A DNA stretch of 64,000 bases. Origin: Paenibacillus sp. SZ31 (lineage in GTDB: Bacteria; Bacillota; Bacilli; Paenibacillales; Paenibacillaceae). The notes beneath the pieces were generated by a model that worked only from the letters and a program-made list of their open reading frames with translations, was not told the origin of the DNA and did not search any database. Made by a program: the position numbers and the translations under genes. Below are positions 8,960 through 17,949 of this stretch, in pieces (the first letter of the stretch is position 1; every line of letters starts with the position of its first letter). The DNA lies in contig NZ_JABBEA010000004.1 in assembly GCF_012912005.1 (NCBI RefSeq), forward strand, positions 372,001 to 436,000. Reading direction: 5' to 3'.

Positions 8960-9150
8960 ATTATTTACACGATAACGTAGAAGACAGAAATAACCTGAAG
9001 AAGCGGAGCGTTCGCCTAAAAGCTTTCTGAAAGAAAGCTGCATCGGAAGCATATGCTATCCCCAGATTTTCACTTCTTTAGAAGGGAATCAAAAAATCTG
9101 GGGATAACAGCGATCAGAAGGTTGTTCTGTCATCGGAGTGACTGGTGTAA
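8960..9150. repeat. Gene-free stretch with three hairpins, candidate dispersed intergenic element
   Basis: There is no credible gene between 8891 and 9166. The stretch holds AGCTTTC/GAAAGCT (about 9020-9038), an 11-base stem CCCCAGATTTT (9060-9070) / AAAATCTGGGG (9093-9103) with a smaller CTTC/GAAG inside it, and CAGAA/TTCTG near 9115-9130. No T-run makes it an ordinary terminator. The look is that of an intergenic repeat, but only one copy is in this window. Confidence 0.35.
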
Positions 9151-9166
9151 CCTTTTTTGGCTCATC

Positions 9167-10186
9167 TTATTTTTTCGCCATATACTTACGAATATCAAAA
9201 GCCACCGCAGCAACAATGATCAATCCTTTGATAATCAGCTGCCAGTATGGACTTACACCGATAAACGTCAGGCCATAGTTGATGACCCCGAAGATCAGTA
9301 CACCTGCCATAACTCCAGGCACAGTCCCAATACCTCCAGCCGTTGATACACCACCTACCACACATGCGGCAATCGCATCCAGCTCATACATGTTACCGTA
9401 ATTGTTTGTTGCTCCGCCTGTGCGTGCTGCCTCAAGCACACCACCCAGACCATACAATGCACCCGCAATGGCATACAGGGCAACCAGGTTGCGTGCTACA
9501 TGAATCCCGGATACATGCGCTGCCTGAATGTTGCCACCGATCGCGTACATGTTTTTGCCGAGACGTGTTTTATTAAAGATCACCCAGCAGATTAACGCCA
9601 CCGCAATCGCAATGAGGACGATATAAGGGATGGAATAACCCCCGCCCAGATCAATGTAGCCAGAGCCAATGACAGTGAAGTCGGGTCTCAATCCTCCGAT
9701 CGGCTGCGACTGGTTAGGTTCCGTATCAAAATAAATGGAATTCAGTCCATACACGGCTACCATCGTACCCAGCGTTGCGATAAAAGGTGGAACATGTAAT
9801 TTGGCGACAATGAGTCCATTCACCAATCCCACGAACAAACCTGCGGTAATCCCGACAAGAATCGGCAGACCTACCCACAACTGGGGCAGATCGGGGAAGA
9901 AGCGGTTCGCATACTCGTCAATTTGCAGCATCGATGCCGATACGACAGCCGTTAGACCAACCACCCGTCCAGCGGACAGATCCACCCCGCCCGTGACGAG
10001 GATAAAGGCTGCACCGAGCGCAATAATGGCCCGTGTGGAGGACTGCTGTAAGATGTCCCGCAGTGTGGAGAAGGCCAGAAAATTCGGATCGGCAATCGCA
10101 ATACCAATGATGAGCAGAATCAATACGATAAAGATTGCGCGCTGTGTGACATATTGTTTTACTTGATTGATCATCTGTGTGTTCAT
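9167..10186 (-). CDS. mglC: Sugar ABC transporter permease, MglC/RbsC type
   Basis: 339 residues with the fold of BPD_transp_2 permeases: about eight to ten membrane helices and the family segments LVTGGVDLSAGRVVGLTAVV and ACVVGGVSTAGGIGTVPG. It forms the membrane channel for a periplasmic-binding-protein-dependent sugar importer with the adjacent ATPase and lipoprotein. It is last in the minus-strand operon, 15 bases after the ATPase gene. The similarity is to the galactose/methyl-galactoside branch rather than ribose, judged from the binding protein; the substrate is not proven. Confidence 0.85.
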   Translation of the reverse strand: MNTQMINQVKQYVTQRAIFIVLILLIIGIAIADPNFLAFSTLRDILQQSSTRAIIALGAAFILVTGGVDLSAGRVVGLTAVVSASMLQIDEYANRFFPDLPQLWVGLPILVGITAGLFVGLVNGLIVAKLHVPPFIATLGTMVAVYGLNSIYFDTEPNQSQPIGGLRPDFTVIGSGYIDLGGGYSIPYIVLIAIAVALICWVIFNKTRLGKNMYAIGGNIQAAHVSGIHVARNLVALYAIAGALYGLGGVLEAARTGGATNNYGNMYELDAIAACVVGGVSTAGGIGTVPGVMAGVLIFGVINYGLTFIGVSPYWQLIIKGLIIVAAVAFDIRKYMAKK

Positions 10187-10201
10187 CTGTTTCCCTCCTG
10201 A

Positions 10202-11707
10202 CTAAGCCATCCGTTGCTGCGCGGCCAGCCTCATAATATTCTGCTCGGTTGCCTCGGCTCCGTCCACGATTCCAGTGAGACGCCCTTCGCTCATCACCAT
10301 TATGCGATCCGACATGCCCAGCAGTTCTGGCATCTCTGAGCTGATCATGATAATGCTTTTGCCCTGACGAGCCAGTTCCATAATAATGGTGTAAATCTCG
10401 AATTTGGCTCCTACATCGATGCCACGTGTCGGTTCATCCAGCAGAAGTATCTCCGGGTCGGTCAGCAACCAGCGAGCTAGTAGAACTTTTTGTTGATTAC
10501 CACCAGACAGGTTGCGAATTAGCGTGTTAACTGAAGGGGTTTTGGTTCTGAACTTCTTCGTCTGTTCGCGTGCCTCTTCGCGGCCCTTTTTCTCGTCCAG
10601 CAAGCCCATACGATTTCGGTAGCGCCCCAGACTCGCAATGATCGTGTTCTCATACACCGACAACACAGGGAATATCCCTGTAACCCTTCGTTCTTCCGTG
10701 AGCAACGCAATGTTATGACGTTTCGCTGCTGCGGGAGAGTTAATTTTCACCTTGCGCCCATGAATCGAAATGGTACCTGAAGCGAGTCCGCGCAGTCCGA
10801 ACAAAGACTCAATCAGTTCTGTCCGCTGTGCTCCAACCAGGCCGCCAATGCCGAGCACTTCACCTTTTCGCAGCTCAAAGGATACATCACGAAACGATTT
10901 GGACTGGTTCGATGTCAGACCCTCGGCTTTCAATATCACTTCACCGGGTACGTTCGTCCGTTCCGGGAAACGTTCATCCAGATCACGGCCAACCATGCGC
11001 GTAATAATAAGATCTGTCGTTAAATCAGCGGCATCCCAAGTCCCGACAACGAAGCCATCACGCATGATCGTCACTTCATCCGAGATCGTCAGGATCTCCT
11101 CCATCTTGTGTGAAATATAGATAATGGATACGCCGCGACTGCGCAGTTCATTGATAATGGCGAAGAGCTGGTCCACTTCCTTGCCTGTCAGGGAAGAAGT
11201 TGGCTCATCCATGACGATGACTTTGGATTGAAAAGAGACCGCCTTGGCGATTTCCATGGATTGAATCTTGGAGACAGACAGTGTTCCCGCCTGAGTCTTC
11301 GGATCAATATCAAGGTTCAAGTCCTTGAACAGGGCCAGCGTATCGATATACATCCGTTTCTCGTCCACCAGTATTCCCCTCATCGGAAAACGACCCAGCC
11401 ATATATTCTCCATCACCGGACGATGCGGGACCGGATTCAGCTCCTGATGAATCATGGATATGCCTTGCTGAAGTGCCGCTTTGGAATTCGGAATATCCAC
11501 GTCCTTTCCTTCGATGCGTATCGTTCCTTCATCCGGGCGATACATGCCGAACAGACATTTCATAAGTGTGGATTTCCCCGCTCCATTCTCTCCCATCAAG
11601 GCGTGAACCGTCCCCGGCTTTACTTTCAATGTGACCTGACTTAGTGCCTGCACACCCGGAAATGCTTTGGAAACTCCATTCATCTCCAGCAGGTAAGGTG
11701 ACTCCAT
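10202..11707 (-). CDS. mglA: Sugar ABC transporter ATPase, MglA type (two ATPase domains)
   Basis: 501 residues holding two tandem ABC domains, as usual for the ribose/galactose importer family. The first has GENGAGKSTL, VSKIQSMEIAKA in place of a full signature, and VIVMDEPTSSL. The second lacks a normal Walker A (GGLVGAQRTEL) but has a full signature (LSGGNQQKVLLARWL) and LLLDEPTRGIDVG. The degenerate second Walker A is normal for MglA/RbsA. The ATG at 11707 has AGGGAGG 8 bases upstream; an in-frame start farther upstream (11737) overlaps the terminator hairpin and is rejected. Confidence 0.9.
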   Translation of the reverse strand: MESPYLLEMNGVSKAFPGVQALSQVTLKVKPGTVHALMGENGAGKSTLMKCLFGMYRPDEGTIRIEGKDVDIPNSKAALQQGISMIHQELNPVPHRPVMENIWLGRFPMRGILVDEKRMYIDTLALFKDLNLDIDPKTQAGTLSVSKIQSMEIAKAVSFQSKVIVMDEPTSSLTGKEVDQLFAIINELRSRGVSIIYISHKMEEILTISDEVTIMRDGFVVGTWDAADLTTDLIITRMVGRDLDERFPERTNVPGEVILKAEGLTSNQSKSFRDVSFELRKGEVLGIGGLVGAQRTELIESLFGLRGLASGTISIHGRKVKINSPAAAKRHNIALLTEERRVTGIFPVLSVYENTIIASLGRYRNRMGLLDEKKGREEAREQTKKFRTKTPSVNTLIRNLSGGNQQKVLLARWLLTDPEILLLDEPTRGIDVGAKFEIYTIIMELARQGKSIIMISSEMPELLGMSDRIMVMSEGRLTGIVDGAEATEQNIMRLAAQQRMA

Positions 11708-11735
11708 CTTGGTTCCTCCCTTCCATATGACCGGC

Positions 11736-11770
11736 AAAAAAGGGACGCTACCCGAATGACGGACGTCCCT
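11736..11770 (-). terminator. Intra-operon terminator after the sugar-binding protein gene
   Basis: On the minus strand AGGGACG/CGTCCCT is followed by six T. It lies between the binding-protein gene and the ATPase gene and probably lets the binding protein be made in excess. Confidence 0.75.
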
Positions 11771-11781
11771 GTCTCGTACTG

Positions 11782-12843
11782 TTATTGGGCGTCGGCAATG
11801 TTGTCTTTTGTAATCTTTTTGTAGGCAATCCAGACATATTTACCATCTGTAATGTCATATTTGGTATTTTCCTTTGTTGGTGTCTCACCTTTGGCAAGTA
11901 CGGAAGCCAGTGCTACCGTGGCTGCACCCTGATTCTTGGCATCATTGAGCACCGTGCCCAGCATCGTGCCATCCTGGAGAGCCTGAATGGCTGGAGCTGT
12001 TGCATCTACACCTACCACCGGCATGGATTTGCCATCCTTGAAGTATCCGGCTGCTTTCAAAGCCTCAATGGCGCCCAAGGCCATGTCGTCATTGTTTGCG
12101 AGCACAGCTTCAATCTTGTCACCATGGGAGGCTAGGAACGCCTGCATTTTCTCCTGACCTTTCACCCGGTCCCACATCGCCGTGTCTTCCGCCAGTGCTT
12201 CCACTTCGATACCGGCATCCTGGATCGCCTGAACCGAATATTTGGTCCGAAGCTCTGCATCCTGGTGACCCGGTTCCCCTTTCAGCATGACGTATTGCAG
12301 TTTGCCATCGCCGTTTTTGTCCGCTTCCGGATGTGCTTTCCAGTAATCCACAATCAGCTGACCGGAGATCGTACCGGACTCCTCCGCTTTTGCTCCTACA
12401 TAGTACACTTTATCCCATTTGTTCATATCTTCAGCTACTGGCTCACGGTTGAGGAATACCACTGGAATGTTCGCTGCCTTAGCCTTGTCAATGATGACAC
12501 CTGCCGCCGTCCGGTCCACCGGGTTCACGGCCATTGCATTGTATTTCTTGGACACAAACAGATCCACTTTCTCATTCTGGGTCGGCTGTGCATTCTGGCT
12601 ATCTACGATATCCAGGGTCGCAATGCCTTCCGCTGCTGCGGTCATCGCATTACGTACACCCGTCATGAATGTATCATCAAATTTGTAGATGGCAACACCA
12701 ATCTTGGGCGTTTCCGTACCGGCTGCTGTCTGGCCTCCTGTATCTGTTCCCGTACTTCCACCTGCGCTGTCTCCGCCGCTACTACACCCCGCCGCCACAA
12801 CCATACATGCCGTAATCAACAGTGTCATCCATGTTTTCTTCAT
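11782..12843 (-). CDS. mglB: Galactose/methyl-galactoside-type sugar-binding lipoprotein
   Basis: 353 residues. A lipoprotein signal (MKKTWMTLLITACMVVAAGC, lipid-bearing Cys20) and a Ser/Gly/Thr-rich linker precede a periplasmic-binding-protein type 1 domain. DDTFMTGVRNAM, NPVDRTAAGVIIDKA, VVFLNREP and NNDDMALGAIEALKAAG are typical of MglB-like glucose/galactose binders. The ATG at 12843 has GGGGGAGG upstream. A cre-like site at 12894-12907 suggests glucose repression. It is the first gene of the transporter part; a sensor set for the same sugar class lies just upstream. Confidence 0.88.
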   Translation of the reverse strand: MKKTWMTLLITACMVVAAGCSSGGDSAGGSTGTDTGGQTAAGTETPKIGVAIYKFDDTFMTGVRNAMTAAAEGIATLDIVDSQNAQPTQNEKVDLFVSKKYNAMAVNPVDRTAAGVIIDKAKAANIPVVFLNREPVAEDMNKWDKVYYVGAKAEESGTISGQLIVDYWKAHPEADKNGDGKLQYVMLKGEPGHQDAELRTKYSVQAIQDAGIEVEALAEDTAMWDRVKGQEKMQAFLASHGDKIEAVLANNDDMALGAIEALKAAGYFKDGKSMPVVGVDATAPAIQALQDGTMLGTVLNDAKNQGAATVALASVLAKGETPTKENTKYDITDGKYVWIAYKKITKDNIADAQ

Positions 12844-12893
12844 ATCCTAATGACCTCCCCCAAGTTCATTCGGCTTCACCGATGTCTTTATTA

Positions 12894-12907
12894 TGAAAGG
12901 GTTTACA
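12894..12907. promoter_or_regulatory. CcpA cre-like site before mglB
   Basis: TGAAAGGGTTTACA matches the cre consensus TGWAANCGNTNWCA with one mismatch (G instead of C in the central CG). It lies 51 bases upstream of the mglB start. Confidence 0.45.
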
Positions 12908-13017
12908 TTAAATTCGAATACAATATCTTCACCTGTTCTATCGAAATCTTCCTCAAGTTAACAAACACCTTAATTTCTTCATTCAGTATTCGTTCCGGCA
13001 CTCGTTCCAGCATTGGT

Positions 13018-14190
13018 TCATTGTACAAAAGGAAACAACAGCTTCTGGTTATCCATCCAGAACATATTGTCTGTACTAACCAGCTTGGTCTCAAGTAACA
13101 CTCTCGCTTGCACCTGTTGATTGTTCAGCCGCGCAACAGCTTGATTCAATCCCAGATAACCTGCACTGTATCCATTCTGGACGATGAGATGATCAAAGAC
13201 TCCTTCTTGCAATTGCTCCAGTTGCTGTTGTTCACTGCCAAATCCAACAATCCTTACCTTGTCCGCAGAGTTGCGTCGATTCAGTTCATCGGCTGCTCCC
13301 AGAGAAGCCGGTTCCTGAAGAGTAATGAAACCATCTACCTCCTGCTGGTCCAGCAATTGCTTCGCAGTCTGCCAACATCCATCCCGTGTATTACATATCG
13401 ATTTGGGTTCCACTTGAATATTAGGATACTGTACCAAGGTTTCCATAACTCCCTGCTCTCTCTGAATCAGACCAGAATTAAGAGGATCGGGGCCCAATAA
13501 GGCCACATGCCCTTTCCCTTCCAAGAGCTCCGCCATAGCCTGGCCGGCCTGCCTTCCCGCCTCAACATTATCCATCGAGATGAAACTGGTGATGCCTTTC
13601 ACGGGAAATTCATCGTTAAGCACAATAACAGGAACAATGGTTCCATCGGAATTTGTTGTCTGTGCCTCCTGAATGATGTCACTAAGTGCTTTCTCACTTA
13701 GGGGATCAACCAATAGAGCTGATGCCCCCTGCTTCAGAGCCGATGCGGCGGCCTTCACCTGGGCCTGCTCCCGCACACTGCGAGACAACGTTCCACGGCC
13801 CGTATTGGCCTGCTTAGCCTGTATCTGACTACCAACGGAGTCTGGAATGGATGGCGTATACACATTACCGTCGGAAGGGTATGCCTCCACGGTCATCAGC
13901 TCCGCCCCACTCTCTTTGGCAGCCGCTTCGGCACCAAGCCGGATGGCTTCCGCAAGTTCCCCTGTCCCAGCTGGCGTAATCAGCGCGATACGTGGCGGTA
14001 CTGCCGTAGCATCAGGACTCAATATGCCACAGGCAGCGCATAGTAGCAGACAGCAGCTTGCGGCTGTCAGAGTTAACCATCGACGTTTCCGAAATCCAGG
14101 GAAGCTCGCACCAACCTTTTTCAAAAACATAAGGATGTTCAATCCTTCAACGCTATGGTCATCGTTCCTATTAACTCGGTTGTCCGTCAT
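13018..14190 (-). CDS. Second sugar-binding lipoprotein, linked to the two-component genes
   Basis: 390 residues. A basic N-terminal stretch, a hydrophobic segment ending in a lipobox (LLLCAAC) and a periplasmic-binding type 1 domain (PPRIALITPAGTGELAEAIRLGAEAA, ALLVDPLSEKALSDII, GHVALLGPDPLNSG). The ATG at 14190 follows AAGGAGG, and the gene overlaps the kinase gene by 20 bases, so it is co-translated with the sensor pair rather than with the transporter. It probably presents a sugar to the kinase, as YtfQ/ChvE-like proteins do in three-component systems; direct contact is inference. The N-terminal region before the hydrophobic segment is longer than usual. Confidence 0.8.
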   Translation of the reverse strand: MTDNRVNRNDDHSVEGLNILMFLKKVGASFPGFRKRRWLTLTAASCCLLLCAACGILSPDATAVPPRIALITPAGTGELAEAIRLGAEAAAKESGAELMTVEAYPSDGNVYTPSIPDSVGSQIQAKQANTGRGTLSRSVREQAQVKAAASALKQGASALLVDPLSEKALSDIIQEAQTTNSDGTIVPVIVLNDEFPVKGITSFISMDNVEAGRQAGQAMAELLEGKGHVALLGPDPLNSGLIQREQGVMETLVQYPNIQVEPKSICNTRDGCWQTAKQLLDQQEVDGFITLQEPASLGAADELNRRNSADKVRIVGFGSEQQQLEQLQEGVFDHLIVQNGYSAGYLGLNQAVARLNNQQVQARVLLETKLVSTDNMFWMDNQKLLFPFVQ

Positions 14191-15994
14191 CAGGCTCGCC
14201 CTCCTTCTGCTGCGATTGAATGGGAATCCGCATCCAGACCGTGGTGCCTTCTTCCAACTCACTTGCAAATTCAAGGCCATATGCCTCCCCGTAATAAAGC
14301 CGAATTCGATCATGTACGTTGCGTACCGCTACGCCTGATCCTGCACCGCTTTTAACAACAGGACTGCCACTTAATAACCCTGACATCTGTGCTTCCGTCA
14401 TGCCGACCCCATTATCTGTAATGCGAAACACCAACTTGTTGTCCTCACGATAGACATCGATCTCAATACATCCCTCGTCCATATGGTACTCGATGCCATG
14501 AACAATGGCATTCTCAATCAGGGGTTGCAGCACCAGCTTCAATGTCAGGCAATCCAGAAGCGTCTCATCTGCATTGATGGTAAAGTTGAATTTGCGCTTG
14601 AACCTCATCTGCTGAATCGTCAAATAATGCTGCGCATGCTCCAGCTCTTCCCTGATTGTGATTATCGTTTTGCCTTGACTGAGACTGATGCGGAAAAGGC
14701 GAGAGAGAGACGTGATCATCGTAATCACTTCTTCGTTGCGGCTCATGCCTACCATGCGTACCACCGAATTCAGGGTGTTATATAGAAAATGTGGATTAAT
14801 CTGAGCCTGTAAAGCCTCCAGCTCCAGACGCCGCTTTTGTTCCTGCTCATGGATGATCTCATCCATCAGGGTGCGAATTTTATGGACCATCAGATTAAAG
14901 CGACGAGATAGACGTTCCACCTCCAGCGGCCCTTCAATAGGCAATTCCACGTTGAAATCCCCACGCTCCACGGCCTTCATCTTGCGTTCCATTCGCCGAA
15001 TCGGGCGAGTCAGACTCGAGGATAGGAACAACGAGACGAGAATGACCAGCACCAGCACTACCACCAGTACACGAATGAGATATCCGTTCACTTCCTGACG
15101 GGTAGTCATAATCTCATCCAGATACGCGACACCAACGATTTTCCACCCGATATTGGCAACGGACTTCACGGTATTCAGCCTTTTCTGCCCATCTGCTTCA
15201 TCTTCATAACTGCCGGAAGCCACCAAAGCCTGTTCGATATTCTCGCTTTTGAGACCCATATACATCAATTGCTGCTGTGGATGGTACACGATATTACCCG
15301 CACTTTCATCGATAATATAGACGTATCCCCGTTGCCCCAGACTGACCCGGCGGCTCAGTTCATCCATCTGTTTGAAGTTGATATCGACCAGCAGGATGAC
15401 CTGCCGATCCTGACCATTTTGGCGTATCGTTATGCCTTTGCTCATAGAAACGACCCATTTGTATGGGCCTGAGTACATATTCTGAATATGAGGTAACGAG
15501 AAACTCAGGTGATCTGGTACGCGAAGCGCAGACTGAAACCACCCTTGCTGTGTCACATGGGCACTCGGTTTTAATTCGGCTGTAGGTCGGTTCTTCAGTA
15601 ATTGCCCCTTGGAATCAAGCAGAGTTATCGAGATGATATCCTCACGACTGCTGAGCAGTGTGTCGAGCTGTTTGTCTACCTGTTCCCCTTCCCATGTCCC
15701 GTCACGCAGCATGTGTTCCTCAATGGCACGGTACAGATGCGACATACTGCGGACGTAATCCTCCAGGTTATAACTGACCTGATCCACAATCTGTCTTGTC
15801 GTCAGTTCCGCACTTCGCTCGGCAGCCTGCGTGAACTTGTCATGCAGAAGCATCGCCATGATGGTCAGCACTAAGACGATGAAGACGGAGAAGGACCACG
15901 TAATAATAAACCGGATACTGCTGACCCTGGAGGAACGCAGACGAGAGCGCAATTGAACTCCCATGGACTTCACCCATCTGGACAGGAACTTCAT
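14171..15994 (-). CDS. YesM-type sensor histidine kinase
   Basis: 607 residues: a membrane helix near 28-50, an extracellular Cache-type sensor region up to about 290, a second helix (LIRVLVVVLVLVILVSLFL), a HAMP domain and a His_kinase domain with the accepting histidine at about 401 (QINPHFLYNTLNSVVRM), then an HATPase domain (LQPLIENAIVHG, DNGVGM). It starts inside the stop of the response regulator gene (ATGA overlap at 15991-15994). It forms the sensor of the downstream sugar importer. Confidence 0.9.
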   Translation of the reverse strand: MKFLSRWVKSMGVQLRSRLRSSRVSSIRFIITWSFSVFIVLVLTIMAMLLHDKFTQAAERSAELTTRQIVDQVSYNLEDYVRSMSHLYRAIEEHMLRDGTWEGEQVDKQLDTLLSSREDIISITLLDSKGQLLKNRPTAELKPSAHVTQQGWFQSALRVPDHLSFSLPHIQNMYSGPYKWVVSMSKGITIRQNGQDRQVILLVDINFKQMDELSRRVSLGQRGYVYIIDESAGNIVYHPQQQLMYMGLKSENIEQALVASGSYEDEADGQKRLNTVKSVANIGWKIVGVAYLDEIMTTRQEVNGYLIRVLVVVLVLVILVSLFLSSSLTRPIRRMERKMKAVERGDFNVELPIEGPLEVERLSRRFNLMVHKIRTLMDEIIHEQEQKRRLELEALQAQINPHFLYNTLNSVVRMVGMSRNEEVITMITSLSRLFRISLSQGKTIITIREELEHAQHYLTIQQMRFKRKFNFTINADETLLDCLTLKLVLQPLIENAIVHGIEYHMDEGCIEIDVYREDNKLVFRITDNGVGMTEAQMSGLLSGSPVVKSGAGSGVAVRNVHDRIRLYYGEAYGLEFASELEEGTTVWMRIPIQSQQKEGEPDDGQPS

Positions 15995-17598
15995 CGAATC
16001 GACCCTTCACTTGCTGTCTGAGAGGCCTGTTTACGATATTCTTTGGGCGAGACGCCAATATGTTTTTTGAAGCAAAAACTGAAGTAATTCGGTTCGGCGA
16101 AACCAACCTGCTCCGCAATCTGAAACGATTTTAGCTCTGTCGAGCGAAGCAGTTCACGCGCTGCCTCCATTCGGATCTGCATTAGGTATTGCAGGAAGGT
16201 AAGCTGCACTTCTTTTTTGAAAATGCCGCAAAAATAACCGGAGCTGATATGCAGATGTCCGCACACCTTTTGAATGGAAAGGTCCGGGTCAGCATAATGC
16301 TCTTTCGTGAAAACTAATGCCTGCTCGACAATATCTTTGTATACATGCTGGCGTCCGCTGGCAATGCGATGTTGTACGAGCAGACAGACCTCTCGCACCT
16401 TTTTCTGCGCCTCAGTAAGTCCCGGCAGTCGGAACAATTCCGCATACAACTGGAACCCTGCACCGAAGATATCTTCCATCGCTTCTCCTGATGCCTGTGC
16501 TGCCTTCCAGACCGTTGTTAACACTTCTATTAGATAGAGCTGAATATCACTTCGCCCGTGTTCTACCGTAATTTCCCGGAAAATGATGGAAAGCGCTTCC
16601 TCCAGCTCCGCCTGCGTACCAGCCTTCAGGCAACGTGTCAACGTCTGCTGCTTCAACTCATCAAACCGCAGCTTGCCCGCTGTCTGTCGCTCCACGTCCG
16701 CGATGTATATAATTGAATCTGTCCCAGGCACAAGTCGATAATCCAGTGCCAGCAGGGCATCTTCATAGGCATGATTCACATCCGCAAGTGTATCCACGAT
16801 CTGGCCAGATCCCACCGTCGCGGGGATACGCAAGTAGTGGTTGATGCTGCGCATGACATTATCCAATGCCTTCTGTTGCCGCTTCGCTCCATCTGTACCG
16901 CCCGAGCGATCCACATAGAGCAGGACAATCGTCTCCTGATGCATAAAAGCATGACCAGCCCCATGCTCAGCCCAAACTTCTGCCGCAATGTTAAGTGCAG
17001 CAAAGCGTTTCAGTTCAGCATCTCCGTCCATATGCAGTGTCAATACTGATACACCGTACCGTTCCCCTGTCAGATCTAATCCACATTGTTTTGCTTTACT
17101 ACGAATATATGTCGAGGATTTCTGCCGATGGAGCAAGGTCGCCATCAGATCTGCCTGTAATAAAGGCAAGCTGGTGTGATAGTGCTCACGCAGCTGCTGT
17201 ACATCTTCACGTTCGGCAACTTCAGCCGCCATTTGGGCGCGCAATCTTGTGAGCAGTTCGGTGAGATGCCCTGCCGAGAACGGTTTTAGCAGATATTCAT
17301 CTACACTTAACGAGATGGCCTGCCTCGCATAATCAAATTCATCATATCCAGTCAAAATGACCACCTTCACAAGTGGATTTCGCTTCCTCAATCTTTGCGC
17401 GAGTTCCAGACCATTCATGAACGGCATGCTGATATCGGTCACCACAATATCCGGCTCTACCCGTTCCGCCATCTCCAATGCTTCCCGCCCATTCTCTGCC
17501 AAACCGACAATGCGCAGATCGAGCGCTTCCCAATCGACCTCTACAACCAGTCCTTCGCGTACATCTTCTTCATCATCCACCAGCAGTACCCGGTACAC
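15991..17598 (-). CDS. YesN-type response regulator with AraC DNA-binding domain
   Basis: 535 residues. The receiver domain (1-120) has the acidic pocket DDE at 8-10 and the phospho-accepting Asp55 in DIVVTDISMP. A middle region of unassigned fold follows, and then an AraC/XylS double helix-turn-helix at about 430-530 (HISSGYFCGIFKKEV, IAEQVGFAEPNYFSFCFKKHIGVSPKEYR). The GTG start at 17598 has GGGAGG upstream. First gene of a probable operon with the kinase and binding lipoprotein; it likely activates the mglBAC-type genes. Confidence 0.9.
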   Translation of the reverse strand: MYRVLLVDDEEDVREGLVVEVDWEALDLRIVGLAENGREALEMAERVEPDIVVTDISMPFMNGLELAQRLRKRNPLVKVVILTGYDEFDYARQAISLSVDEYLLKPFSAGHLTELLTRLRAQMAAEVAEREDVQQLREHYHTSLPLLQADLMATLLHRQKSSTYIRSKAKQCGLDLTGERYGVSVLTLHMDGDAELKRFAALNIAAEVWAEHGAGHAFMHQETIVLLYVDRSGGTDGAKRQQKALDNVMRSINHYLRIPATVGSGQIVDTLADVNHAYEDALLALDYRLVPGTDSIIYIADVERQTAGKLRFDELKQQTLTRCLKAGTQAELEEALSIIFREITVEHGRSDIQLYLIEVLTTVWKAAQASGEAMEDIFGAGFQLYAELFRLPGLTEAQKKVREVCLLVQHRIASGRQHVYKDIVEQALVFTKEHYADPDLSIQKVCGHLHISSGYFCGIFKKEVQLTFLQYLMQIRMEAARELLRSTELKSFQIAEQVGFAEPNYFSFCFKKHIGVSPKEYRKQASQTASEGSIR

Positions 17599-17949
17599 GA
17601 TCGGATTCCTCCCTTTTATGACGGGCCTTATACCCTAGCAAATAATATATATGTAGCATTGTGTAACAATTGGTTTCTATTGCTTACGGGATTCTTGCAA
17701 AAATGCAAAGTTCTCCTGTGGATACGTTCCGAGGTTGCCATCATAATATACAATATTATACGGAATATGTAATCGCTTTCTTCATTAGAGGTGAGGCAAC
17801 CCTGACGGGCAGTCTCCTATATAACATGATAAGGATAGTATATGAATGCTAAGGGTAGGTTAAAGTAATACAAACACGGAAAATTTCGAAGTACATCTAA
17901 TAAGAGGAGTTTTGATTCTAACTATAGTTTCGATCCTTCATTCTTGTTT
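17599..17949. other. Gene-free stretch upstream of the response regulator
   Basis: I see no gene, repeat or RNA here. It must hold the promoter of the two-component operon and the 3' end of the integrase transcript; no sequence element stands out well enough to name. Confidence 0.5.

Noticed and set aside
12265..13098. 277-codon plus-strand ORF opposite mglB
   Set aside because: Antisense shadow, Cys/His-rich as usual for antisense frames.
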